A DNA stretch of 56,110 nt. Origin: Chloroflexota bacterium. Its GTDB lineage: Bacteria > Chloroflexota > Ktedonobacteria > Ktedonobacterales > Ktedonobacteraceae. Below are positions 15,716 through 23,449 of this stretch, piece by piece. Position 1 is the stretch's first letter. Each line of letters begins with the position of its first letter. Position numbers and translations under genes: made by a program. The notes under the pieces were generated by a model that saw only the letters and a list, made by a program, of their open reading frames with translations, had not been told where the DNA came from and searched no databases. The stretch covers positions 1 to 56,110 of the forward strand of contig VBHI01000304.1 in the NCBI GenBank assembly GCA_005881495.1, written 5' to 3'.

Positions 15716-16751
15716 AGGTGATGAAATAGCTACGAGCGATACTACCAACGCACTGAACCGCCAACTGAACCCGGTGCTTGTTCAACAGGCAATGGCTCTC
15801 ATACAGCCGGCCCGACGCATAGCCCTCATTGCCCATGAGCATCCCGATGGCGATTGCATCGGCTCCACTCTCGGGTTTGCTCATATATTGTCCCACATCG
15901 GCAAAACCTGTGTTACCGCCTGCGCCGATCCCGCGCCGCGCACGCTGTCCTTTCTTCCAGGAATCGACACCCTGCAACTTACACTGGATAACGAGGATTT
16001 TGACCTGGTCATCGCCCTGGATTCCGGTGAACTGCCACGTTTTGGCTCGCTCTACCAGCGTCACCAATCTTTTTTGGATCGCGTGCCCATCCTCAACATC
16101 GATCATCATATCAGCAGCAGCGGCTGCGGCATAGTCAACATTGTCGATCCTACTGCCGCAGCCACCGCCGAACTCCTGGTCCTGTTCCAACAGCAAGCCG
16201 GACTGCCCATGAACGAGGATGCTGCACTCTGCCTGCTCACTGGCATCATCACCGATACCAGTTCATTTCAATTCACTAACACGACTGCGCGCACAATGGA
16301 GGTCAGCGCTTTGCTCTTACGTGCCGGCGCCATCCCCGAAACGATCGTCCGACCTGTCTATCGTACGCGCCCTCTCGCCCAGGTGCGCTTCCAGGCCCTC
16401 GTTGTCACCAACGCGCAAACCTCCTGCGCTGGGCGCCTCATCTGGTCATATGCGACCGCTGCCACCCTTGCCGCGGCTGGAGCTACCGAAGAGATGGATG
16501 ACAATTTCTCCGGCCTCCTGCGCGATATAGAAGGCGTAGAAGTCGCCGTCTTCTTCAAAAGCTACGACGATTCCAACATCACCCGCCTCAGTATGCGCAG
16601 CGCCGCCCCATACAACGCTGCCGAAATCTGCCAGCGCATCGCCAATGGCGGCGGTCATGCGCGAGCCGCCGGCGGCACCCTCCACATGCCCATCGCGGAA
16701 GCCACCAGACTGGTCATCACCGAATTAGAACGCATCATGAGTACGAAATAA
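15696..16751 (+). CDS. nrnA: DHH/DHHA1 phosphoesterase, NrnA-type nanoRNase/pAp phosphatase
   Basis: NrnA degrades very short RNA oligonucleotides and dephosphorylates 3'-phosphoadenosine 5'-phosphate. The DHH domain shows IAHEHPDGDCIGSTLG (metal-binding His and Asp), ALDSGE, and NIDHHISSSGCG (the DHH motif). The DHHA1 C-terminal domain ends in GGGHARAAGGTL, the substrate-binding glycine loop. The 351-residue length is slightly above the usual 310-330 because of a polar N-terminal extension. The ATG at 15696 lies 20 bases inside rbfA with no clear ribosome-binding site, so a translation-coupled start is assumed. The rbfA-nrnA-truB order is the common one in Firmicutes and relatives. Confidence 0.93.
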   Translation: MSKNGSRGDEIATSDTTNALNRQLNPVLVQQAMALIQPARRIALIAHEHPDGDCIGSTLGFAHILSHIGKTCVTACADPAPRTLSFLPGIDTLQLTLDNEDFDLVIALDSGELPRFGSLYQRHQSFLDRVPILNIDHHISSSGCGIVNIVDPTAAATAELLVLFQQQAGLPMNEDAALCLLTGIITDTSSFQFTNTTARTMEVSALLLRAGAIPETIVRPVYRTRPLAQVRFQALVVTNAQTSCAGRLIWSYATAATLAAAGATEEMDDNFSGLLRDIEGVEVAVFFKSYDDSNITRLSMRSAAPYNAAEICQRIANGGGHARAAGGTLHMPIAEATRLVITELERIMSTK

Positions 16752-16752
16752 T

Positions 16753-17646
16753 ATGGACGGCATACTCAACATCAACAAGCCCACCGGCATGACCTCCCAC
16801 GACACCGTGGCAAAAATACGCAAAATACTCAAGCAGAAACGCGTTGGCCATGCAGGCACCCTCGACCCCGCGGCCAGTGGCGTTCTGCCTATCTGCATTG
16901 GCCAGGGCACACGCGTGGCCGAATATCTCAGCGAAAGTGGCAAAGCCTACCAGGCAGATATCGTCTTTGGTATCGTCACCGACACCTATGACAGCGAAGG
17001 CAGTGTCATACGCACCGCCAACACCTCCGACCTCACTCTCTCCCGCATCGAGGAAATCTTACCACAATTCCTCGGTACGCAAATGCAGCAACCGCCGCGC
17101 TTTTCAGCTATCAAAATCCAGGGGCAGCCCGCCTATAAACGAGCTCGCGCGGGCGAGGAACTCTCCCTGGCCGCGCGTCCCATCACCATCACTTCCCTTG
17201 AAATACTCGCCTGGGACAATCCTCGCCTCACCCTCGCCGTCATCTGTAGCAAAGGTACCTACATCCGCTCCCTCGCCTACGATCTTGGCGAGCGGCTCGG
17301 CTGCGGTGCCCACCTCACCTCGTTGATCCGCACGCGCAGCGGCCCATTCGCCCTCTCCGACAGCATCACTCTTGAACAACTTACAGCAGCGGCCTCAGCG
17401 GGAACCGTCGCAGATCACCTCTACCCGCCCGACACCGCCCTACAACTTTATCCCGCCCTCCTGCTCGACGCCGAAACTACCGCACGTGTCCTCCACGGCA
17501 ACCCCTTTCCCTACAACCTTCCTCTTTCCACAACATCACCCCCTACCCTCGCTCGCGTCTACGACCCCAACAACAACTTCCTGGCTATCGCAGAATGGCG
17601 CCCCGAACAGCACCTCTGGCAACCCAAAAAAGTCTTCACTGGATGA
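16753..17646 (+). CDS. truB: tRNA pseudouridine-55 synthase TruB
   Basis: TruB makes the universal pseudouridine at position 55 in the T-loop of tRNA. The catalytic aspartate lies in GHAGTLDPAASGVLPICIGQ (about residue 40). Further family motifs are KAYQADIVFGIVTDTYDSEG, QQPPRFSAIKIQGQPAYKRA and KGTYIRSLAYDLGERLGCGA. At 297 residues it has the usual length, with a C-terminal extension resembling the TruB C-domain. The start ATG follows the nrnA stop by one base. No strong ribosome-binding site is seen, which suggests coupling to nrnA. Confidence 0.97.
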   Translation: MDGILNINKPTGMTSHDTVAKIRKILKQKRVGHAGTLDPAASGVLPICIGQGTRVAEYLSESGKAYQADIVFGIVTDTYDSEGSVIRTANTSDLTLSRIEEILPQFLGTQMQQPPRFSAIKIQGQPAYKRARAGEELSLAARPITITSLEILAWDNPRLTLAVICSKGTYIRSLAYDLGERLGCGAHLTSLIRTRSGPFALSDSITLEQLTAAASAGTVADHLYPPDTALQLYPALLLDAETTARVLHGNPFPYNLPLSTTSPPTLARVYDPNNNFLAIAEWRPEQHLWQPKKVFTG

Positions 17647-17653
17647 AAACGAA

Positions 17654-17682
17654 TTGCACCCTCTAGATAGCTGTGGTAATAT
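17654..17682 (+). promoter_or_regulatory. Predicted promoter for ribF and the FHA cluster
   Basis: TTGCAC (17654-17659), a 17-base spacer and TAATAT (17677-17682) lie just after the truB stop. The 100-base gap between truB and ribF supports a new transcription unit here. Confidence 0.45.
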
Positions 17683-17746
17683 ATGCCAAAGAAAGTTAAA
17701 GACCGGTGCCCACAAAGGCGGCAAAGGAAGCACCTCAACATAAACT

Positions 17747-18691
17747 ATGGAATACACTACAACAATAGCGGCAAACCAGCCCATAGCAATTACCATTGGC
17801 AACTTCGATGGCGTCCATAAAGGGCACCAGCGACTTATGCACCAACTGCTCGAAACAGCGCAAAAACTCAATAGTAAGCCGGTATTAATCACCTTCTCCC
17901 CACATACACTCATGGTAGTGCGGCCAGACATCGACATACGCTATTTGACGACACTGGAAGAAAAACTGACACTGACCAAAGACTACGGCCAAATCGCAGA
18001 CTATATCGTCATCAAATTTACGCCGGCAGTCGCAGCTATGAGCGCCAGTGACTTCATGCAATACCTGACAACTCATTTCTCTGTTAAAGGAATGGTAATT
18101 GGCACAAATTTTAGCCTTGGGCATAACAGAATGGGTGACATTACATTTCTTCAGCATTACTGCCAGGAACACAACATTTTCGTTCGCCCCATTCCATTGG
18201 AAGAGGCAGAACGAACGCGCATCAGCAGCACTCGTATCCGTGCACTGGTCAGCGAAGGACAAATAAGCGAAGCAAATGAACTTTTGGGACATCCTGTTAC
18301 GTTATCTGATATTGTAAGACACGGCACACAACGGGGCAGGCTTCTAGGCTTCCCCACCGCCAACCTCGTGCCTGAATTACATAAGCTCTTACCAGCCGAT
18401 GGCGTCTATGCCGTTCGGGTCAGTATCATTGACCCTATAAGTGACGCTGCCAGTTCCTCTCCCGTCTATAACGGTGTAGTCAATATCGGCATACGCCCAA
18501 CCTTCGATGGAAAGGAACGCATCGTAGAAGTACATTTGCTCGACGTTCAACCTGATCTCTATGACAAACGTATTACTATCGATTTCATCGCACGATTGCG
18601 CAGTGAGCAACGTTTTGCTAATATAGAGGCACTGAAATCGCAGATTGCCACTGATGTGCAGCAGGCGCGTCAGATATTAAATAGGGGGTGA
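17747..18691 (+). CDS. ribF: Bifunctional riboflavin kinase / FAD synthetase
   Basis: RibF converts riboflavin to FMN and then to FAD. The N-terminal adenylyltransferase domain has ITIGNFDGVHKGHQRLMHQL, with the G-x-F-D-G-V-H-x-G-H nucleotide-binding motif, and ISSTRIRALVSEGQI. The C-terminal kinase domain has RGRLLGFPTANL (the conserved G-x-P-T-x-N motif) and NIGIRPTFDG. The 314-residue length is normal. The only purine-rich site upstream (AAGGAAG) is about 17 bases from the ATG, which is long. Its stop overlaps or abuts the start of the next gene, fhaA, so flavin cofactor synthesis and the FHA cluster appear to be co-transcribed. Confidence 0.96.
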   Translation: MEYTTTIAANQPIAITIGNFDGVHKGHQRLMHQLLETAQKLNSKPVLITFSPHTLMVVRPDIDIRYLTTLEEKLTLTKDYGQIADYIVIKFTPAVAAMSASDFMQYLTTHFSVKGMVIGTNFSLGHNRMGDITFLQHYCQEHNIFVRPIPLEEAERTRISSTRIRALVSEGQISEANELLGHPVTLSDIVRHGTQRGRLLGFPTANLVPELHKLLPADGVYAVRVSIIDPISDAASSSPVYNGVVNIGIRPTFDGKERIVEVHLLDVQPDLYDKRITIDFIARLRSEQRFANIEALKSQIATDVQQARQILNRG

Positions 18692-18693
18692 GC

Positions 18694-19611
18694 ATGGTGA
18701 AGGCTCCCCAGCGGCCACTTTCACGATTGAATTCCTGGATAGAGGGAAGAGTGGAAAGATTTATCGCTTTCTTTATTCGCACGCCAGTTCAACCGGCCTA
18801 TATCGCCAGTAAGCTAGTAAGTGCCATGGAAAACGGCACGTTCTTGCAAAAGGCAGGCCAGCGCCTGGCTCCCAACGTCTATGACATCAATTTGAGCGTC
18901 AAAGACCACCAGCGCCTGTCTCCAAGCCAATTCACCCTCATCAAAGATTGGCAGGAATCCCTCATTGCCTACGCGAGAAAGAAACATTACACCCTGAGAA
19001 CTGACCCTATCTTACGCTTGCACGGAGACCCCAATGTGCCGGTTGGCCTGGTGCGTATCGAGGCAAAACAAGAAGACGCAAAAAGTTTGAGCAAAGATGC
19101 CGGAGATGGTAGTGGTATTATGTCGACGCAGGCGCTCAGTCCCGAACAATTGGCCCTCTTGCGCGCGCAACTCACGCCAGGGCAACAACTCCCTGGCATA
19201 GATCGTCCTCTGGCTGCTAACCAGGTAATGCCGCCGGTCAGGGGTGGCCAGTTCAATAGCCCTGTCTCACCACCATTCATGCCAGGAGCACCAGTAATTG
19301 CCATGCCACCCCTTCCATGGGCGCGCCTCTCTATTCGTTTACCACAGACGGGTCAACAATTCTACCAGATCGAAAAACCAGTCATTAATATTGGCCGTCA
19401 ACTCAGCAATGATATCATCGTTGAGGACAAACGTGTCTCGCGCAATCATGCACAGATCAAATACCTACCCGATGGTCAGTTTGCCATCTTTGACCTTGGT
19501 AGTACCAACGGCATCACCATCAACAATAGTCCTAACATGCGCCAGCATACCCTACGCAATGGTGACCGTTTCACCATCGGCAGTTACGATTTCTACTTTG
19601 AACGAAGGTGA
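18694..19611 (+). CDS. fhaA: FhaA-like protein: DUF3662 domain plus C-terminal FHA domain
   Basis: A 305-residue cytoplasmic adaptor. The N-terminal 120 residues match the DUF3662 domain of mycobacterial FhaA (SWIEGRVERFIAFFIRTPVQ; ENGTFLQKAGQRLAPNVYDI). A low-complexity Pro/Gln linker follows, then a C-terminal FHA domain (about 210-305) with INIGRQLSNDIIV, RVSRNHAQIKY and FDLGSTNGITINN. These carry the Arg, Ser-x-x-His and Asn residues that read phosphothreonine. ATG 18694 has GGGGG five bases upstream; a GTG at 18688 overlapping the ribF stop is also possible. In Actinobacteria FhaA works with FhaB, Ser/Thr kinases and RodA/FtsW at the cell wall, and here the same genes follow. Confidence 0.92.
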   Translation: MVKAPQRPLSRLNSWIEGRVERFIAFFIRTPVQPAYIASKLVSAMENGTFLQKAGQRLAPNVYDINLSVKDHQRLSPSQFTLIKDWQESLIAYARKKHYTLRTDPILRLHGDPNVPVGLVRIEAKQEDAKSLSKDAGDGSGIMSTQALSPEQLALLRAQLTPGQQLPGIDRPLAANQVMPPVRGGQFNSPVSPPFMPGAPVIAMPPLPWARLSIRLPQTGQQFYQIEKPVINIGRQLSNDIIVEDKRVSRNHAQIKYLPDGQFAIFDLGSTNGITINNSPNMRQHTLRNGDRFTIGSYDFYFERR

Positions 19612-19623
19612 GAGCTTTTAACC

Positions 19624-20073
19624 ATGCCCCTTCAACTAGATGTCTTTTTATTGATTTTGCGGCTCTTATTCATTATCTTGCTCTATCTCTTCCTGATGCA
19701 GGTAGTCATCACCATCAGAAGTGATTTGAAGAAAACGGCAGCCGTCAGCGCCGACGAATTTAAAGCAGCACCCGTCCTCGGTCACCTGGTCGTCGTCGAT
19801 AGCGGCCCCAGCAGCCTTCTACCAGGCACTCGTTTCGATCTCGAACCCAAAACAACCATCGGGCGCGCCCCTACAAGCACCATCCGTTTGACCGACAACT
19901 TCATTTCAAGCGCGCACACCTCTATCGAAAATCGTCATGGCACCTGGTATGTACGCGATATCGGCAGCATGTATGGCACCTACGTCAATAATCTACCAGC
20001 TCGTGAAGCCCTTCCCGCCCGACCCGGCGACATCGTCAAAATCGGCTTCATCAGCTTCAAACTGGCCCAATAA
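19624..20073 (+). CDS. fhaB: FhaB-like membrane-anchored FHA-domain protein
   Basis: A 149-residue protein with one N-terminal membrane helix (about residues 5-30, LILRLLFIILLYLFLMQVVI), a short linker and a C-terminal FHA domain. The FHA motifs are TIGRAPTSTIRLTDNFISS, AHTSIENRHGTWYVRDIG and YGTYVNN. It matches FhaB/FipA-type proteins in length and layout. The glycine-loop asparagine motif reads SMYGTYVNN instead of STNGTYVNG, a common variation. It lies 12 bases after fhaA and 11 bases before an ftsW/rodA-type gene, an order like that of the actinobacterial fhaA-fhaB-rodA cluster, but no kinase or phosphatase gene follows here. Confidence 0.92.
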   Translation: MPLQLDVFLLILRLLFIILLYLFLMQVVITIRSDLKKTAAVSADEFKAAPVLGHLVVVDSGPSSLLPGTRFDLEPKTTIGRAPTSTIRLTDNFISSAHTSIENRHGTWYVRDIGSMYGTYVNNLPAREALPARPGDIVKIGFISFKLAQ

Positions 20074-20084
20074 AAGGAATACAT

Positions 20085-21503
20085 ATGGCGAAGCGAACAC
20101 CACTGAGCACAATAAAAAAATATCGCTGGCAAGAACTAGGACTCTTCATCATCCCCTTTATCATCCTCCTTATAGCCATGACCCAACTCCTACTTGCCAG
20201 GTCTGTACGAGCAGGACTCGTACCAACATCCTCGCTCAGCACCAAAAACCTCCCCACCATAGAGGGTCTCATCCCAGTGCTCGGCATCATCACCATCTTT
20301 TTCTGCATCAATGTTCTCCTGAGTTTCACCTTCCCCAGAGCCGATCAAATACTTCTGCCTCTTGTAGGCCTTCTCAGCGGCATCGGCGTCTTAATGGCAC
20401 TGCGCATCGGCCCAAACCTCGTGCCCGCAAGCCCTTCCCTGGGCACCCGCCAGCTCATCTGGGTCGTCGTTGGTCTCGTCACCTTCCTCATTACGCTCTT
20501 CGCACTGCGCAGAATAGAGTGGCTAAAAAACACCTATTATCTCTGGGCTATTCTCGGCATCTTTATGGTTGGCATCACCCTCGCCCACTCATTGCGTGCG
20601 AACCTGAATAGCCCCACACATGACCAATTGAATATCGGGCCGCTCAACCTGCAGCCTTCGGAACTTCTCAAAATATTCCTTGTCGTCTTCTTTGCCGCCT
20701 ATCTGAGCAAAAATATTGATGAATTTGCCGGAGACGACTTCCGTATCGGCTCGTTGCGCCTCCCCTTCTTGCCCCCGGCAAAAATCCTGGTGACCCTTTT
20801 AATCATGCTCGGCCTCGCCCTGGTCCTCTTCCTGGGCATCCGCGAACTGGGACTTGCCCTGCTCGTCTACGGCATCTTCCTCTGCATGATGTACCTCGGC
20901 AGCGGCAGCATCCGCTATGCTGTCAGCGGTCTGGTATTCTTCATTATCCTCGGCTTTATCGGATATGCGCTCTTTGGCTACGTCCGGGCGCGCTTCGATG
21001 TCCTTGGTTTCGATATCGTAAACTGGCAGAACTGGTCTGCTGCCGACCAATATTTCGCAGAAAACGGTGGCGTGCAAATCGTCCAGGGCCTGATTGCCCT
21101 CTCCAGTGGCGGCATCATCGGTGCTGGCATTGGACTTGGGCACCCAACTTTTGTTCCCGTCGTCCAATCCGATATGATCTTCACTGCCCTCGGCGAAGAA
21201 TTAGGCCTCGCAGGTCTTTTCGCCATCCTTGGCATCTATTTGTTCATCATTTACCGTGGCTATCGTATCGCTATGGAAACCACCGACACCTTTAGTAAAT
21301 TATTAGCCTCCGGTCTTACCTCTATCTTCGCTATTCAGACAATCATCATTATCGCGGGCAATATGAAGATTCTCCCTCTGACAGGCATACCATTGCCCTT
21401 CCTGAGCTACGGTGGTAGTTCCATTATTGCCAACTACATCATCATTGGTATACTGCTGCGTATCTCTCATAACACAGCAATGGAACGCGCAGGACTAGCC
21501 TGA
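20085..21503 (+). CDS. FtsW/RodA/SpoVE family glycan polymerase
   Basis: A SEDS-family integral membrane protein of 472 residues with about ten or more hydrophobic helices. Conserved SEDS features are visible: NIGPLNLQPSELLKIFLVVF, corresponding to the essential Q-P-S-E motif, and the C-terminal FTALGEELGLAGLFAILGIY and LPLTGIPLPFLSYGGSS. SEDS proteins polymerise peptidoglycan with a class B PBP, which is not encoded in this window. Chain length and the presence of extra N-terminal helices do not allow a safe choice between FtsW (division) and RodA (elongation). In related FHA clusters this gene is usually called rodA. The start ATG has AAAAGGAA 6 bases upstream. Confidence 0.93.
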   Translation: MAKRTPLSTIKKYRWQELGLFIIPFIILLIAMTQLLLARSVRAGLVPTSSLSTKNLPTIEGLIPVLGIITIFFCINVLLSFTFPRADQILLPLVGLLSGIGVLMALRIGPNLVPASPSLGTRQLIWVVVGLVTFLITLFALRRIEWLKNTYYLWAILGIFMVGITLAHSLRANLNSPTHDQLNIGPLNLQPSELLKIFLVVFFAAYLSKNIDEFAGDDFRIGSLRLPFLPPAKILVTLLIMLGLALVLFLGIRELGLALLVYGIFLCMMYLGSGSIRYAVSGLVFFIILGFIGYALFGYVRARFDVLGFDIVNWQNWSAADQYFAENGGVQIVQGLIALSSGGIIGAGIGLGHPTFVPVVQSDMIFTALGEELGLAGLFAILGIYLFIIYRGYRIAMETTDTFSKLLASGLTSIFAIQTIIIIAGNMKILPLTGIPLPFLSYGGSSIIANYIIIGILLRISHNTAMERAGLA

Positions 21504-21526
21504 ATGGTGTATCTTTTTGTGTCGAC

Positions 21527-21555
21527 TTGTCTCTTGACGTAACACATGCTATACT
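21527..21555 (+). promoter_or_regulatory. Possible promoter upstream of the coiled-coil gene
   Basis: TTGTCT (21527-21532), a 17-base spacer and TATACT (21550-21555). A closer TTGACG at 21534 is too near the -10 to serve it. The leader to the ATG at 21614 would be about 50 bases. Confidence 0.4.
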
Positions 21556-21613
21556 CTACACGCAGTAGAACAGCATAATTCGTCACTTTCAGCACCAATC
21601 TGGAACAGACTAC

Positions 21614-22318
21614 ATGGGTCAATATCAACAATGGTTGCACTATCGCGCAGTTGAACAGCAGCTCCAGGCTCAGCTAGGGCTGCTTGAGAGCGAACTGTCG
21701 CAACTTCAAGAACGGGCTCAACCTGTAGAACAGTGTGAGCCACCGCCTCAAGACGCTGTTTCCTCTTCAGCCCAATTCCCGCAGGACACAACGTTCGAGA
21801 GTTCATTCCTTGCCACCAACAAGATTATTCTCGCTTTGGCAGCCAGCTTAGCTGAGCAAGCCTCGTCACCGCTGGATGAATACACCTCTACACCAGGACC
21901 CACCAGTCAGCAAGTTCCGGCGCCAGACCATTCGGCAGAAACCATCTCACCCGCGCTCTTTGCTTGGAGTAACTTACCAAATTTCGAAACTCCAATAATG
22001 CCCATTGAACCACCTGTAATCTCTACGTCAACTTTCAACCCTAACCTCGACCACCTGTTCCCACATATCCCTCATCAAGAGCCGGTGCTGTTGCCCAAAG
22101 ATATGTCTTCCTTTATTGACGAGAATTCGCTGACCGATCCGCAAGTAGAGCTACCATGGTGGTTGCAAAATATCGCAGTCGCTTCCGGAGACAACACTTC
22201 CAGCGAACCTATCGACCGGGAGAGTATGCGTACCAATCGCCTTATACAACGCTGGCTAGAACGTTGGGGCCACCAGCCTTCGTCACAAAACACACGTGGG
22301 GAGAACCATCATGAGTAA
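21614..22318 (+). CDS. Hypothetical coiled-coil / disordered protein downstream of FHA-FtsW genes
   Basis: I do not recognise this 234-residue protein. The first 45 residues form a likely coiled coil (VEQQLQAQLGLLESELSQLQ). A short hydrophobic-amphipathic helix follows (ATNKIILALAASLAEQ), then about 100 residues rich in Pro, Thr, Ser and acidic residues. The C-terminus has conserved-looking aromatic patches (LPWWLQNIAVAS and RTNRLIQRWLERWG). It has no signal peptide or clear membrane segment, so it is probably cytoplasmic. Its stop overlaps the start of the next gene (ATG 22311), so the two are translationally coupled and probably act together. Position after ftsW suggests a role in the same envelope module, which is inference only. 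Confidence 0.75.
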   Translation: MGQYQQWLHYRAVEQQLQAQLGLLESELSQLQERAQPVEQCEPPPQDAVSSSAQFPQDTTFESSFLATNKIILALAASLAEQASSPLDEYTSTPGPTSQQVPAPDHSAETISPALFAWSNLPNFETPIMPIEPPVISTSTFNPNLDHLFPHIPHQEPVLLPKDMSSFIDENSLTDPQVELPWWLQNIAVASGDNTSSEPIDRESMRTNRLIQRWLERWGHQPSSQNTRGENHHE

Positions 22319-23395
22319 TACACCAGGACAGCTCTCACCCAACGAAATCAGCCTCCTGTTTGAGAAGCTTTCATCCCAGGATGTCGCAGAGTGCACCAGC
22401 AAATCGCTGAAAATAACCGGCAAATACAACTCGTGCACCCTTCATCTATTGCTCTAGCTTCACTTGCCCGTCTTCAATCTAACGGCGTCACCAATCTGGA
22501 TCTCCTGGATCGCCTGTTGGATCGAGGCGAAACCTGGCTTGACAATACCATGCTGCACCTTGAATACTGTGAAAAGTTTGATTTCATCCGCGGTAATTAC
22601 ACGGAGTGGTGTGAACATGCTCTGGAAGGCGCATACGATTGGATAGACTCGATGCGCAAAGTATCCATCGAAGCCACCAAATCTTCGCCACAATCCACTG
22701 AATCCACCGATCAGCCTCCCTCGCAATCGCCCAGCCCGGCCTCTGCTAACATCGAGACAGCAGAGACATTGAAAGAAGCCACCGAGGAAATACTCCTCCA
22801 GAAACTCATGAGTGAAGAAGATATTTCCCTCTTAGACACAAAGCTAGATATCGCCACCGTTCTAGTCGACGAGATACCAGCACAACCATCAGCATCCGAG
22901 GCTACTACTGCTGCTGCTCCCATTCCCGTTGATGAGACTTCAGCCATGGCAATGGAAGTTATTGCGGCTCCAACGCTCACCCCTTCCCAGGAAGCATCGA
23001 ACTTAACACCAGAGGAAACAGCTGATTCAACGCAAGTTCCTGTTTACGAAACTTCAACTCCACTTGCTGAACATATTCCCGAAGCACCTGAAGCAATAGA
23101 ACAAACCGCCCCCTCTGAGCAAATAAACTTCGAAGACATAGCCACAATCGTTCCAATGCCCTCAATAGAACTGCACACTATGGCGGCAAGCAATACTTCG
23201 GACACCCCTCTACCAGCATCCAATGAAAGCAATACGACACCCATCGATACTCCTCCCGACGAGATCGCCGCGGCACCTGACAAGCCTGCATTAGAAGGCA
23301 CCACAGAAGCCGCGACACACCCATCATCAGCCGCGCAACCACCAAATAAACGCAATTTCTTCCAGCGCCTCTTCAGCATCTTCTCCCGCAGCTAG
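22311..23395 (+). CDS. Hypothetical Thr/Pro-rich protein, apparently frameshifted near codon 27
   Basis: Two reading frames join here. ATG 22311 (GGGGAGA upstream, overlapping the previous stop) encodes MSNTPGQLSPNEISLLFEKL... and then runs out of sense, stopping at 22457. From 22391 another frame continues for 334 residues, beginning HQQIAENNRQIQLVHPSSIA. A single extra base near 22389-22391 would join them into one smooth protein of about 361 residues. The N-terminal 110 residues look helical and folded. The next 200 are acidic and Thr/Pro/Ala-rich, probably disordered. The last 16 (NKRNFFQRLFSIFSRS) form a basic amphipathic helix that could touch the membrane. If the frameshift is real, translation could start at GTG 22391, which has no good site. 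Function unknown. Confidence 0.65.
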
Positions 23396-23449
23396 CCACT
23401 TTTGTTAAAGTGCCATGAGATAATGTGATGGCTTTGTGAAGTCAAGCTG

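Noticed and set aside
21534..21555. TTGACG with TATACT as a promoter pair
   Set aside because: The spacer is only 10 bases; TTGTCT at 21527 gives the proper 17-base spacing instead.
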